Below are positions 9,348-18,950 of a stretch of 44,999 nt of DNA, piece after piece. The position numbers were made by a program, and so were the translations under genes. The notes beneath the pieces were generated by a model that saw only the letters and a program-made list of their open reading frames with translations, made no database searches and was not told where the DNA came from. This stretch comes from Reyranella sp. Its GTDB lineage: Bacteria > Pseudomonadota > Alphaproteobacteria > Reyranellales > Reyranellaceae. The first letter of the stretch is position 1. Each line of letters starts with the position of its first letter. The DNA is taken from contig JAQSDW010000211.1 in NCBI GenBank assembly GCA_029946105.1, forward strand, positions 5,485 to 50,483, in the 5' to 3' direction.

Positions 9348-10601
9348 ATGACAGCAGTGCCAGCAACCCGCTGGCTGCAATTGTCGATCGGTGTCGCCTG
9401 CATGGTGACGATCGCCAATCTCCAGTACGGCTGGACGCTGTTCGTTCATCCGATCAACGAAAAATATGGCTGGGGCCGACCGGAAATCCAGGTCGCCTTC
9501 ACCATTCTCGTGCTCGCCGAGACCTGGCTGATCCCTTTCGAGGGATGGTTCGTCGACCGGTTCGGGCCCAAGCGCGTCGTCCTGTTCGGCGGAGTCTTCG
9601 TCGGTATCGGATGGGTGATGAGCTCGTTTGCCGACACGCTGCTGCTGCTCTACGTCGCCGCCGCCCTCGGCGGCATCGGCGCGGGCGCCGTCTTCGGCAC
9701 CTGCATCGGCAATGCGGTGCGGTGGTTCCCGAAACAGCGCGGCCTCGCAACCGGCCTGACCGCCGCGGGCTACGGCATGGGATCGGTGTTCACGCTGGTT
9801 CCGATCCAGAACATGATCCATTCGTCCGGCTATGAGGCGGCCTTCCTCTGGTTCGGCCTCGGCCAAGGCGTCGTCGTCTGCGTGTTGTCGTTTGCGCTGC
9901 GCGCCCCATGGCCGGGCGCGGTCCCCACCGCAGTACCCATCGTCGCCTCAGTCGCCCGCCCGGAACGCGACTACCGTCCGGCCGAAGTGCTGCGCGCGCC
10001 GATCTTCTGGCTCCTCTATGTGATGTTCATCCTGGTCGCCACCGGCGGCCTGGCGGCGACCGCGCAACTGGCGTCGATCGCGCGCGATTTCAAGGTTGCC
10101 GACGTTCCCGTCAGCCTTCTCGGGCTCACCCTGCCAGCACTGACGTTCGCGTTGGCCATCGACCGCGTCACCAATGGCATCACCCGTCCGTTCACCGGCT
10201 GGATCTCCGATCATCTCGGGCGCGAGAACACGATGTTCGTCGCCTTCACGATCGAAGCGGTCGGCATCGTGGCCTTGAGCGTCTATGGCCACGACCCGCT
10301 GGCCTTCGTCCTGCTGGGTGGCCTGGTCTTCTTCGCCTGGGGCGAGGTCGCCAGCCTGTTTCCCTCGATCTGCACGGACTGCTTCGGCACGAAGTACGTC
10401 ACGACCAATGCCGGCATGCTCTACACGGCCAAGGGAATGGCATCGCTGCTCGTGCCGGTCCTGAGTTACATCGCGGTCGAGAGCGGCCACTGGCACACCG
10501 TGTTCATGATCACCGCCACCATGAACGCCATAGCCGCCGTTCTCGCCATCGCGGTCCTTGGCCCGATGCGGCGCCGGGTCGCCCGACGCGCTACGCCTTG
10601 A
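9348..10601 (+). CDS. MFS transporter, oxalate:formate antiporter (OxlT) type
   Basis: A 417-residue inner-membrane carrier with about 12 hydrophobic segments. The NLQYGWTLFVHPI opening and the first-loop WFVDRFGPKRV, matching the MFS signature DxxGxK/R, are typical of the OxlT-like family of organic-acid carriers. The equivalent loop in the second half is WISDHLGREN. The ATG at 9348 has AAGGA about 10 bases upstream; a GTG at 9327 would add seven residues. The gene is divergent from the acyl-CoA-synthetase-like gene, so import of an aromatic or other carboxylate that the ligase activates is a fair inference. Its 3' end overlaps the convergent enolase-superfamily gene by 11 bases. Confidence 0.85.
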   Translation: MTAVPATRWLQLSIGVACMVTIANLQYGWTLFVHPINEKYGWGRPEIQVAFTILVLAETWLIPFEGWFVDRFGPKRVVLFGGVFVGIGWVMSSFADTLLLLYVAAALGGIGAGAVFGTCIGNAVRWFPKQRGLATGLTAAGYGMGSVFTLVPIQNMIHSSGYEAAFLWFGLGQGVVVCVLSFALRAPWPGAVPTAVPIVASVARPERDYRPAEVLRAPIFWLLYVMFILVATGGLAATAQLASIARDFKVADVPVSLLGLTLPALTFALAIDRVTNGITRPFTGWISDHLGRENTMFVAFTIEAVGIVALSVYGHDPLAFVLLGGLVFFAWGEVASLFPSICTDCFGTKYVTTNAGMLYTAKGMASLLVPVLSYIAVESGHWHTVFMITATMNAIAAVLAIAVLGPMRRRVARRATP

Positions 10602-11682
10602 AGGCGGTGAGCGCCTTCTCGTCGAACTTCAGGCCGAGGCCGGGCTTGTCCGACAGCACGAGCTGGCCCTTCTCGATCGCCGGCGTCTCTTCATAGAGCG
10701 CCAGCATCCACGGCATGTATTCGACCGTGAGACCGTTCGGACACGCCGCCACCATGTGAACGAGGATCTCGGGCATGACGTGACTGACGACCGGCAGGTT
10801 AAAAGCCTCGGCCATGCCGGCCACCTTCATCCACTGGGTGACGCCGCCCACGCGCGCGAGATCGATCATGACGATGTCGACCGAGCGCGCCTCGATCATG
10901 TGGCGAAAGGGCACGATGCCCCAGACATATTCGCCGCCGGCGATCGGGGTCTTGAGGGCCGCGGTGACACGAGCGAGGCCGGCGAAGTCGTCGGCCGCGG
11001 TCACGTCCTCGAGCCAGAACAGGCCCACGTCCTCGATCCTGCTGCCGATGTCGATCGCCTGCTCCGGCCGCCAGCGCTGGTTGATGTCGCACATGAGCTT
11101 GATATCGGGACCGATCGCGTCGCGCACCACGCGCACGCGGCGTACCTCCTCGGCCGGCGTCGGATTGCCGGGCAGCGCCATCTGGGTCTTCATTTCCCTG
11201 AAACCCTTCTGCAGAAGGATCTGCGCCGCACGTTGCGCCTGGGAATCGGTGAGGCCGCGCCGCAGCGATCCCGACGCATAGGTCGGCACGCGATTGCGAT
11301 GGCCGCCCAGCAGCTTCCACAGCGGCTGGTCGAGCGCCTTGCCCTTGATGTCCCACAGCGCCGTGTCGATCGCCGACAAGGCGAGCGTGAAGATGCCGGC
11401 CGGGCCGCTGTCGCCCGCAGCGGTGCGCAGCTTCTGCACGATGCTCTCGATCCGCATCGGATCCTCGCCGATCGTCAGCGCCGCCAACTCCTCGACCGCG
11501 ACATGCAGGCTGCGGCTCATCTTGCCGCCGTAGAGCGTGACGCCGATGCCCTCGATGCTGCTATCGGTGCGTAGCCGCAGCGCGACCGTGGGCCGCGTGC
11601 GGCCGGCTTCCTCAGGCATGTTGGCCAGCGGGTCGTCCTCTGGAACCCGGAGCGCCAACGCTTCGAAACTGCTGATTTTCAC
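10591..11682 (-). CDS. Mandelate racemase / muconate lactonizing enzyme family protein (enolase superfamily)
   Basis: A 363-residue two-domain enzyme: a capping domain (about 1-125) and a modified TIM barrel. Metal ligands are Asp199, Glu225 and Glu251. The His/Asp dyad of the mandelate racemase subgroup is present as Asp274 and His301, followed by Glu321. The usual KxK base motif reads K165-T-Q167, so the second lysine, the normal (S)-face base, is glutamine. This favours a dehydratase or one-sided proton abstraction by the His/Asp dyad over racemisation. The GTG start at 11682 is set by GGAGGA just upstream. It is divergent from an acyl-CoA dehydrogenase gene across 112 bases. An acid-sugar dehydratase is a plausible role; the substrate is unknown. 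Confidence 0.87.
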   Translation of the reverse strand: MKISSFEALALRVPEDDPLANMPEEAGRTRPTVALRLRTDSSIEGIGVTLYGGKMSRSLHVAVEELAALTIGEDPMRIESIVQKLRTAAGDSGPAGIFTLALSAIDTALWDIKGKALDQPLWKLLGGHRNRVPTYASGSLRRGLTDSQAQRAAQILLQKGFREMKTQMALPGNPTPAEEVRRVRVVRDAIGPDIKLMCDINQRWRPEQAIDIGSRIEDVGLFWLEDVTAADDFAGLARVTAALKTPIAGGEYVWGIVPFRHMIEARSVDIVMIDLARVGGVTQWMKVAGMAEAFNLPVVSHVMPEILVHMVAACPNGLTVEYMPWMLALYEETPAIEKGQLVLSDKPGLGLKFDEKALTAFKA

Positions 11683-11794
11683 GGTATTTCCTCCTCGGTC
11701 GGCCCGCACTCCGAAACCCGGATGCGACCTGAATGCCCGTTCACATTGTCACCATTTTCAGCCAGAGTCCGCCACAGCACAAAGGGAGAGAGCG

Positions 11795-13018
<1,224 letters not shown>

Positions 13019-13053
13019 ACCGACATACCTAAATCGGCTTCATGCCAGCAATG

Positions 13054-13085
13054 CGGGGCGCGACCTGCCGGGTCGCGCCCCGTTT
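13054..13085 (+). terminator. Rho-independent terminator after the acyl-CoA dehydrogenase gene
   Basis: CGGGGCGCGACC (13054-13065) pairs perfectly with GGTCGCGCCCCG (13071-13082) around a five-base loop and is followed by TTTCGTT. The 12-base-pair GC-rich stem plus short T-tract, placed 36 bases after the stop codon at 13018 and before the next ATG at 13104, fits an intrinsic terminator. It should separate the dehydrogenase gene from the DMT permease gene. Confidence 0.8.
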
Positions 13086-13103
13086 CGTTAAGGTCGGGGC
13101 ACG

Positions 13104-14027
13104 ATGACCATCGCCAGCTATGCGCGGCGCCGCGCCGAAGCGCTCGGCCCGACGACGCGCGGCATCCTTTGGATGGTGCTGTGCGGCCTGAGCTTCGCCC
13201 TGCTCAATGCGCTCACGCGCATCATCACCGCCGACCTTCATCCGTGGCAGACGCAGTTCCTGCGCTACTGCTTCGGCGGCGTGGTCATCCTGCCCTTCCT
13301 TCTGCGCGGCGGACTGCACCTGCTGCAGACCAAGAACCTGCCGCTGCAGATCGGCCGCAACCTGGTGCACGCCGTCGCCTCGGGCCTCTGGTTCCTGGCG
13401 CTGCCGCTGGTGCCGTTGGCCGAGATCACGGCGATCAGCTTCACCGGCCCGATCTTCATGACTATCGGTGCGATGCTGTTCTTCGGGGAGACAGTGCGCG
13501 CGCGGCGCTGGATCGCGATCGGGCTCGGCTTCACCGGTATCCTGATCGTCCTCTATCCCAAGCTGCAGCTCGGCATCTCGGCAAGTTCGGCCAGCCTGTT
13601 GCTGCTCGTGGCCGCACCTGTTTCGGCGGGTTCCTACCTGATCGCCAAGGTCCTGATGCGACAGGACCAGCCGGAAACCATCGTGTTGTGGCAGTCCCTG
13701 CTCGTCTCGCTGTTCACCCTGCCCTTCGCCTTATGGTTCTGGCGGCCGGTCGCCGACATGCACCTGGCCCTGTTCGTGCTGGCCGGCATCCTGGGCTCGA
13801 CCGGACATTACGCGCTCAACCGCTCGATCAAGGCCGCCGACATTTCCGCCACCCAGCCCGCGCGCTTCCTCGAACTGGTCTGGGCATCGGCGCTGGGCGC
13901 CCTGATCTGGGGCGACGTGCCGCCGGTCTGGACGTTCGTGGGCGCGATCGTGATCTTCGGTTCGACGACCTACATCGCCCGCCGCGAGGCGATTGCCGAA
14001 CGCGACCGGCGCGCCGGCCTGCGCTGA
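13104..14027 (+). CDS. DMT-superfamily (EamA) permease
   Basis: A 307-residue inner-membrane protein with about ten hydrophobic helices arranged as two EamA repeats (roughly residues 20-150 and 165-295). Each repeat ends with the PxxAxxxG-like glycine-rich segments normal for the drug/metabolite transporter family. The segment LPLVPLAEITAISFTGPIF is characteristic of S-adenosylmethionine/purine-exporter-like EamA proteins common in alphaproteobacteria. AAGG precedes the ATG. It resembles the permease at 24767 in length and motif order, so the two are probably paralogues. A weak hairpin follows the stop. The transported molecule is not known. Confidence 0.87.
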   Translation: MTIASYARRRAEALGPTTRGILWMVLCGLSFALLNALTRIITADLHPWQTQFLRYCFGGVVILPFLLRGGLHLLQTKNLPLQIGRNLVHAVASGLWFLALPLVPLAEITAISFTGPIFMTIGAMLFFGETVRARRWIAIGLGFTGILIVLYPKLQLGISASSASLLLLVAAPVSAGSYLIAKVLMRQDQPETIVLWQSLLVSLFTLPFALWFWRPVADMHLALFVLAGILGSTGHYALNRSIKAADISATQPARFLELVWASALGALIWGDVPPVWTFVGAIVIFGSTTYIARREAIAERDRRAGLR

Positions 14028-14069
14028 CGCCGCCCGCCGGACCGTTCGACTGAGGCTTGACGGGCGGAC

Positions 14070-14107
14070 AGGGAGCGCGATCCTCTGGGGGTCGCGCCCT
14101 CGATCTT
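14070..14107 (+). terminator. Possible weak terminator after the DMT permease gene
   Basis: AGGG (14070) and CGCGA (14076) can pair with TCGCG and CCCT (14092-14100) with a two-base bulge, followed by CGATCTTT. The interrupted stem and short T-run make this a weaker candidate than the one at 13054. It lies between the permease stop and the DUF202 gene. Confidence 0.35.
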
Positions 14108-14142
14108 TGGCGCCCTTCTTCATCGCGTCAGGGGAGATGTCC

Positions 14143-14511
14143 GTGGAAAATCCGCCGCCGAAGAACCGGCACGTCACCGAGCATCTTGCCAACGAGCGCA
14201 CGCTGCTGGCGTGGATCCGCACCGCCATCGCGGTGATGACGCTGGGCGTCGCCATCAACCGCTTCAGCCTGTTCCTGATGGAGATCCACAAGATCGCCCC
14301 GGGATCGCGAGCGGCCAACGTCCACGCCGAAAGCGTCGGCCTCGGCCTCGTCATCCTGAGCATCGTGCTGATGTGCGGCTCGCTCTGGCACTACTGCTAC
14401 GTCACCTGGACGATCGAAAGCGAAACCTATGTGCCGGCGAACCGCATCCTGGTCCTTGCGTCGGTCGCCATCGTGGCGATGGGCGGCTCCGCCCTGATCT
14501 GGCTGTTCTAG
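14143..14511 (+). CDS. DUF202 / YidH-family membrane protein
   Basis: A small membrane protein of about 122 residues. The segment HLANERTLLAWIRTA is the hallmark of the DUF202 (YidH) family, followed by three hydrophobic helices (about residues 25-45, 65-90 and 100-122). Function is unknown for the family; in yeast, related domains occur in vacuolar transporter chaperone subunits. The GTG at 14143 is preferred because GGGGAG sits 6 bases before it, whereas the same GGGGAG directly abuts the ATG at 14137 and would be too close. The choice changes the protein by only two residues. It stands alone between a possible hairpin and the convergent VOC gene. Confidence 0.85.
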   Translation: MENPPPKNRHVTEHLANERTLLAWIRTAIAVMTLGVAINRFSLFLMEIHKIAPGSRAANVHAESVGLGLVILSIVLMCGSLWHYCYVTWTIESETYVPANRILVLASVAIVAMGGSALIWLF

Positions 14512-14535
14512 CGCGTTCTTGCGGACTCCGCGGTC

Positions 14536-15123
14536 CTACACGCGGGCCGGCGGCCCGTCGGGCTGGCGCAACAGATCGGTTTCGGGCGCACCGGCCTCAT
14601 AGGCGGACGCCAGCACCTCGGGATCGAACACCACGCCCACCGGGTTTTTGCGAAAGGCCTCGGTGTGGAAATAGGCAGCAGCCTCGGCCTTGCTGAAGCA
14701 GTCGACCTGCAGCTCGACCGCATTGACGTCGGGGTCGTGATAATAGAGCGAAACGGTGGGCTCGTGATGGATCGGCCAGAAGGGTTCGATGCCTCTGGCC
14801 TTCAGGCGCCGATAGGTCGCCAGCAGGTCGCCGATGCGCGGAAAGGCATAGGCGACGTGCGACAGGCCCGTGCTCTTGTCGTCGGGCGCCTGCAGGCCGC
14901 CGATGTTGATGATCGCAAGGCGATGATGCTCGTCGTCGTAGGTCAGGAAGCTCAGCATGTCGTCGCGATACACGACATGCATGTTCAGCACGGCCGTATA
15001 CCAGTCGACCATCGCCGCGGCGTTCGACGAACGCAGCACGAAGTGGGCGAACAGGCTGGGCGCGATGGGCCTGGAATCGAGCGTGCGCCCCGCGCGCCCG
15101 GCGGTATCGAGGACAGTGTCCAT
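14536..15123 (-). CDS. VOC-family protein, extradiol (catechol 2,3-) dioxygenase-like
   Basis: A 195-residue protein of the vicinal-oxygen-chelate fold. The three residues expected for an iron-binding facial triad are in place: His27 (AHFVLR), His89 (LSHVAYAF) and Glu137 (NAVELQVD). The preceding YYHDPDVNAVEL segment is typical of extradiol-cleaving dioxygenases, which open catechol rings between C2 and C3. The protein is shorter than two-domain catechol 2,3-dioxygenases and has one complete VOC module pair plus a C-terminal tail rich in short helices. AAGGAG precedes the ATG. It is divergent from the TetR gene across 86 bases. No other ring-cleavage gene is adjacent, so the substrate is unassigned. 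Confidence 0.85.
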   Translation of the reverse strand: MDTVLDTAGRAGRTLDSRPIAPSLFAHFVLRSSNAAAMVDWYTAVLNMHVVYRDDMLSFLTYDDEHHRLAIINIGGLQAPDDKSTGLSHVAYAFPRIGDLLATYRRLKARGIEPFWPIHHEPTVSLYYHDPDVNAVELQVDCFSKAEAAAYFHTEAFRKNPVGVVFDPEVLASAYEAGAPETDLLRQPDGPPARV

Positions 15124-15182
15124 GGGCGATCTCCTTCTTTCCCTACTTTAACGCCGGAACCTGGGCGGGGGATCTTGCGTTA

Positions 15183-15204
15183 TAACTAACTGACTGGTAA
15201 GTTA
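15183..15204 (+). promoter_or_regulatory. Probable TetR operator overlapping the regulator's own start region
   Basis: An inverted repeat TAACTxAC-N6-GTxAGTTA spans 15183-15204 and ends five bases before the ATG of the TetR-family gene. Such 20-22 base AT-containing palindromes are the usual TetR-family sites. There is no Shine-Dalgarno sequence between it and the ATG. A weak promoter can be drawn through it (TTGCGT at 15175-15180, TAAGTT at 15198-15203, 17-base spacer), which would start RNA at or next to the ATG. This predicts autorepression of the whole efflux operon and a leaderless mRNA. Confidence 0.6.
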
Positions 15205-15209
15205 TTTAA

Positions 15210-15845
15210 ATGAAGCCCGCCAAGCAACGCCGCGCACCCACCGAACGACCGCAGGAAATCCTCGACGCGGCGCTGGCATTGTTCGTCGAAAAGGGATTTG
15301 CCGCGACGCGCCTCGACGACGTGGCCAAGCGCGCCGGCCTCAGCAAGGCCGCCATCTATCTCTACTTCAGCGACAAGACCGCCCTGTTCGAGGGCGTCAT
15401 CCAGCAGGCGGTCGGCCGCAACCTCGGCACCGTCGAAACCATGCTGGCCACCCATCGCGGGCCGGTCTCGGAGCTGATCCCGCGCATCCTGGAGTTCATG
15501 GCGAGCCGTATCGAAAACACGCCGATGGCCGCCGTCGCCAAACTGGTGATCGCCGAATCGCGCGCCTTCCCCGAGATCGGCCGCTTCTACCTCAAGGAAG
15601 TGATTGGCCGCGGCATTCCGCTGATGGAGGGCCTGATCACCCGCGGCATCACCGAGGGCGAGTTCCGCAAGGTCGATCCCGGCCTTACCGTCCGGTCGAT
15701 GGTGGGCCCGATGCTGCTCGCCGTGATCTGGCGCACCGTGTTCGAGCCGATCGGCGCGGAGCCGCTCGACGTCCGCGCGCTGGCCCGGCATCACGCCGAC
15801 CTGATGCTGCATGCGCTGCGCCCGACAGCGGAGGCGCCCTCATGA
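15210..15845 (+). CDS. TetR/AcrR-family transcriptional repressor of the adjacent ABC exporter
   Basis: A 211-residue regulator. The N-terminal DNA-binding domain (about residues 12-60) has the family pattern ILDAALALFVEKGFAATRL...VAKRAGLSKAAIYLYFSDK. The C-terminal all-helical part is a ligand-binding and dimerisation domain of the AcrR_C type. It is the first gene of an operon with a membrane fusion protein, ABC ATPase and ABC-2 permease; its stop overlaps the next start in ATGA. This order is like E. coli cecR(ybiH)-ybhGFSR, where the regulator responds to toxic compounds. An inverted repeat immediately upstream is the likely operator. The inducer cannot be deduced. Confidence 0.92.
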   Translation: MKPAKQRRAPTERPQEILDAALALFVEKGFAATRLDDVAKRAGLSKAAIYLYFSDKTALFEGVIQQAVGRNLGTVETMLATHRGPVSELIPRILEFMASRIENTPMAAVAKLVIAESRAFPEIGRFYLKEVIGRGIPLMEGLITRGITEGEFRKVDPGLTVRSMVGPMLLAVIWRTVFEPIGAEPLDVRALARHHADLMLHALRPTAEAPS

Positions 15846-16837
15846 AACGCGCGCCTTTGATTGCGGTCGTCGCCATCGCGGCAACGATCCTCGTCACCTA
15901 CGGAGTCTGGGGCGACCGCGCCCTCGCCCTGCTGGGCCTCGGTCCCGATCCCGCCCGTTATCTCGGCTATGTCGAAGGCGAGACCAGCCTGATCGCGCCG
16001 CCCATTGCCGGCCGCCTGATCGAACGGCCGGTCGAGCGCGGCCAACTCGTCAAGAAGGGCGACCGTCTGTTCGTGATCGATCCCGTGGTCGCCAAGTCCG
16101 AAGTGGCGCGCGCCGAAGCCACGCTCGCCGAAGCCAGGGCGCGCTACGAGAACATGCTGACCGGCAAGCGGCAGGAGGAGCAGGACGTCATTCGCGGCCA
16201 GCGCCGCGAGATCGAGGCGTCGATCGCGCTGGCCGAGACCGAGCTCAAGCGCCAGACCCAGCTTCTCGAACGCTCGATCACGACCCGCCAGGCCTATGAC
16301 CAGGCCGAGTCGCAGGTCCGCCAGCTGAAGTCGCGCGCCGCCTCGCTCGCCGCCCAGGAAAGAGTGGGCGACCTCGCCGCGCGGCCCGACGAGATCGACG
16401 CGGCCAAGGCGCTGATCGGCCAGAACCAGGCCAACCTCGAGCAGATGCGGAAACGGCTCGACGACCTGATGCCGGCCGCGCCCGAAGATGCGCTGGTGGA
16501 GAACACCTTCTTCAACACGGGCGAGTGGGTGCCTGCCGGCACACCCGTGGTCTCGCTGCTGCCGTCGTTCCGCGTAAAACTGCGCTTCTTCGTACCCGAG
16601 GAGGACGTCGCTCAGGCAAAGGCCGGCAAGCAGGTCGGCTTCACCTGCGACGGCTGCCCGCCCGGCCTCAAGGCCACCATCATCTACGTCTCGCCACGGG
16701 CCGAGTTCACGCCGCCGGTCATCTATTCGCAGAGCGCGCGGACCAAACTCGTGTTCCTGGTCGAGGCGCGGCCCGAGACAGCGCAGGCACCGCTCTCGCC
16801 CGGCCTGCCGGTCGCCGTCCAGCCTTTTGCGGACTGA
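15842..16837 (+). CDS. HlyD-family membrane fusion protein of an ABC exporter (YbhG-like)
   Basis: A 331-residue periplasmic adaptor. One N-terminal hydrophobic segment (about residues 5-23) anchors it in the inner membrane. A biotinyl-lipoyl-like half motif YVEGETSLIAPPIAGRLIE precedes a long charged coiled coil (about residues 80-185) and the second lipoyl half, then the beta-barrel domain. Such proteins bridge an inner-membrane pump and an outer-membrane channel. It is translationally coupled to the TetR gene upstream (ATGA), and the ATPase gene starts 5 bases downstream. No outer-membrane TolC-like partner is encoded here, so one must come from elsewhere if the export is across both membranes. 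Confidence 0.92.
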   Translation: MKRAPLIAVVAIAATILVTYGVWGDRALALLGLGPDPARYLGYVEGETSLIAPPIAGRLIERPVERGQLVKKGDRLFVIDPVVAKSEVARAEATLAEARARYENMLTGKRQEEQDVIRGQRREIEASIALAETELKRQTQLLERSITTRQAYDQAESQVRQLKSRAASLAAQERVGDLAARPDEIDAAKALIGQNQANLEQMRKRLDDLMPAAPEDALVENTFFNTGEWVPAGTPVVSLLPSFRVKLRFFVPEEDVAQAKAGKQVGFTCDGCPPGLKATIIYVSPRAEFTPPVIYSQSARTKLVFLVEARPETAQAPLSPGLPVAVQPFAD

Positions 16838-16842
16838 CGGCG

Positions 16843-17784
16843 ATGGCGCCCAACGCTCCGACCCTGGCGATCGACGTCCACGACCTGGTCAAGCGCTACG
16901 GCCCGCGCACCGTCGTCGACCGCTTCAGCCTGTCGATCGAGCAGGGCCGCATCTGCGGCTTCCTCGGCCCCAACGGCTCGGGCAAGACCACGACCTTGCG
17001 CATGATCTGCGGCCTGCTGACGCCCGATGGCGGCGGCGGCACGTGCCTCGGCTACGATCTCGTGCGCGACCGCGAGGCGATCAAGCGCCAGACCGGCTAC
17101 ATGACGCAGCGCTTCGGTCTCTACGAGGATCTTACCATCCGAGAGAACCTCGAGTTCGTGGCCCGCGTCTACGGCCTCGACCGGCTGCGCGAGCGCGTCG
17201 ACCAATCGCTCGAGCGGCTGGGCCTCGCCACGCGCCAGGGCCAGCTCGCCGGCGCCCTCTCCGGCGGCTGGAAGCAGCGGCTGGCGCTCGCGGCTTGCGT
17301 GCTGCACGAACCCAAGCTGCTGCTGCTCGACGAGCCGACCGCCGGCGTCGATCCCAAGGCGCGGCGCGCCTTCTGGGACGAGATCCATGCCTATGCGGCC
17401 CAGGGCATCACCGTGCTGGTGTCGACGCACTACATGGACGAGGCCGAGCGCTGTCACGAGATCGCCTACATCGCCTATGGCGAACTGATGGCGCGCGGCA
17501 CGGCCGCCGACATCGTCCGCCAGTCCAACCTTTCCGCCTTCATCGCGACCGGGCCCGGCGCCGACCGGCTGGCGACCAAGCTGCGCGATGCGCCCGGCGT
17601 CAGCGCCGCCGCGGCATTCGGCGCCACGCTCCATGTCTGCGGTCCCGACCCCGCCGCGCTGGAGCGCGCCATCGCGCCCTACCGGGCCGATCCCAACATC
17701 GCCTGGCACGAGGCCGAGCCGACTCTTGAAGACATCTTCATCCATCTCATGGGCAAGGCGCGCGACAATGCGCCGGGGGCATGA
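16843..17784 (+). CDS. ABC exporter ATP-binding protein (YbhF/CcmA type)
   Basis: A 313-residue soluble ATPase that powers the neighbouring ABC-2 permease. Walker A is GPNGSGKTT at residues 42-50, the signature is LSGGWKQRL, Walker B is LLLLDEP and is followed by TAGVDP, and the switch histidine is in STHYMDEAERC. The LSGGWKQRL wording is typical of YbhF-type drug exporters. E. coli YbhF carries two ATPase domains in one chain; this protein has one, so it must dimerise. A C-terminal domain of about 90 residues follows, as in many drug-exporter ATPases. The ATG at 16843 has only a weak ribosome binding site, consistent with coupling to the gene ending at 16837. The stop overlaps the permease start (ATGA). 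Confidence 0.93.
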   Translation: MAPNAPTLAIDVHDLVKRYGPRTVVDRFSLSIEQGRICGFLGPNGSGKTTTLRMICGLLTPDGGGGTCLGYDLVRDREAIKRQTGYMTQRFGLYEDLTIRENLEFVARVYGLDRLRERVDQSLERLGLATRQGQLAGALSGGWKQRLALAACVLHEPKLLLLDEPTAGVDPKARRAFWDEIHAYAAQGITVLVSTHYMDEAERCHEIAYIAYGELMARGTAADIVRQSNLSAFIATGPGADRLATKLRDAPGVSAAAAFGATLHVCGPDPAALERAIAPYRADPNIAWHEAEPTLEDIFIHLMGKARDNAPGA

Positions 17785-18950
17785 GCATGGCCCACTTGAC
17801 CATTGGGCGCTTCGCCATGGGACAGGGGTTCCTGCGGCGGCTGGCCGCCATGATCATGAAGGAGGTGCTGCAGCTCAGGCGCGACCGGCTGACCTTCGCC
17901 ATGATGTTCGGCATGCCGATCATGCAGCTCCTGCTGTTCGGCTATGCCATCGACACCGATCCGCACCGCCTGCCCGCGGCCGTGATCGCGGCCGACCAGA
18001 GCCAGATCACGCGCACCGTGCTCTCGGCGCTGGCCAACACCGGCTACATGAACTTCACCCATCGCCCGACGTCCGAGGAGGAGGCGAACGCGCTCCTGCA
18101 GCGCGGCGAGGTACAATTCGTCGTCACCATCCCGTCGGACTTCACCCGCCGGCTGGTGCGTGGCGAGCGGGCACAGATCCTGATCGACGCCGACGCCACC
18201 GATCCGCTGGCCGCCGCCAATCCGCTGGCCGCCGCCAGTCCCGCCATCAACCAGGCGCTCGCCCGCGACTTCATCGGCCCGCTCGCCGGCCTGCGCAACA
18301 AGGCCGACGCCGTCGAGCTCGTGGTGCAGCGCCGTTACAATCCCGAGGGCAAGTCGAGGCTCAACGTCGTGCCCGGCCTGCTGGCGGTGATCCTCACCAT
18401 GACCATGGTGATGATGACGGCGCTGGCCGTCACCCGCGAACGCGAGCGCGGCACCATGGAGAACCTGCTCGCCATGCCGGTGCGGCCGATCGAGGTCATG
18501 ATCGGCAAGATCGTGCCCTACATCGTCATCGGCTCGGTGCAGGTGATCGTGATCCTGCTGGTCTCGCGGCTACTGTTCGACGTCACCATCGAAGGCAGCG
18601 TCACCCTCCTCGCCCTCGGCACCGCGCTGTTCATCACCGTCAACCTCGCCATCGGCTTCACCATCTCGACGCTGACCCAGAACCAGCTCCAGGCCATGCA
18701 GGCCTCGTTCTTCATGATGCTGCCCTCGATCCTGCTGTCGGGATTCATGTTCCCCTTCCGCGGCATGCCGGTGTGGGCGCAGTGGTTGGGCGAGGCGCTG
18801 CCGGCCACGCATTTCATGCGCATCGTGCGCGGCGTCATGCTGAAGGGCGCCGATCTCGGTGCCGTCTCGGGCGAGCTGATCGCACTGGTCGCCATGCTGC
18901 TGATCGTCTCGACGCTGGCCATCAGCCGCTACAAGGTGACCCTCGACTAG
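17781..18950 (+). CDS. ABC-2 type exporter permease (YbhS/YbhR-like)
   Basis: A 389-residue inner-membrane permease. It has one N-terminal helix (about residues 38-55), a large extracytoplasmic domain (about 60-200) and five C-terminal helices. The ERGTMENLLAMPV segment near residue 215 is diagnostic of the ABC2_membrane_3 family that includes YbhS and YbhR. E. coli has two such permeases per system, but only one is present here, so a homodimer is expected. The start overlaps the ATPase stop in ATGA. The stop codon TAG overlaps the stop of the convergent livF-type gene in the palindrome CTAG, leaving no room for a classical terminator between them. Confidence 0.93.
   Translation: MSMAHLTIGRFAMGQGFLRRLAAMIMKEVLQLRRDRLTFAMMFGMPIMQLLLFGYAIDTDPHRLPAAVIAADQSQITRTVLSALANTGYMNFTHRPTSEEEANALLQRGEVQFVVTIPSDFTRRLVRGERAQILIDADATDPLAAANPLAAASPAINQALARDFIGPLAGLRNKADAVELVVQRRYNPEGKSRLNVVPGLLAVILTMTMVMMTALAVTRERERGTMENLLAMPVRPIEVMIGKIVPYIVIGSVQVIVILLVSRLLFDVTIEGSVTLLALGTALFITVNLAIGFTISTLTQNQLQAMQASFFMMLPSILLSGFMFPFRGMPVWAQWLGEALPATHFMRIVRGVMLKGADLGAVSGELIALVAMLLIVSTLAISRYKVTLD

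Noticed and set aside
4558-9351. A 1597-codon open frame on the plus strand
   Set aside because: It runs antisense through ppc and the CoA-ligase gene, both clearly real. Its translation is a low-complexity Arg/His/Gly/Asp-rich string, the usual product of reading GC-rich codons backwards.
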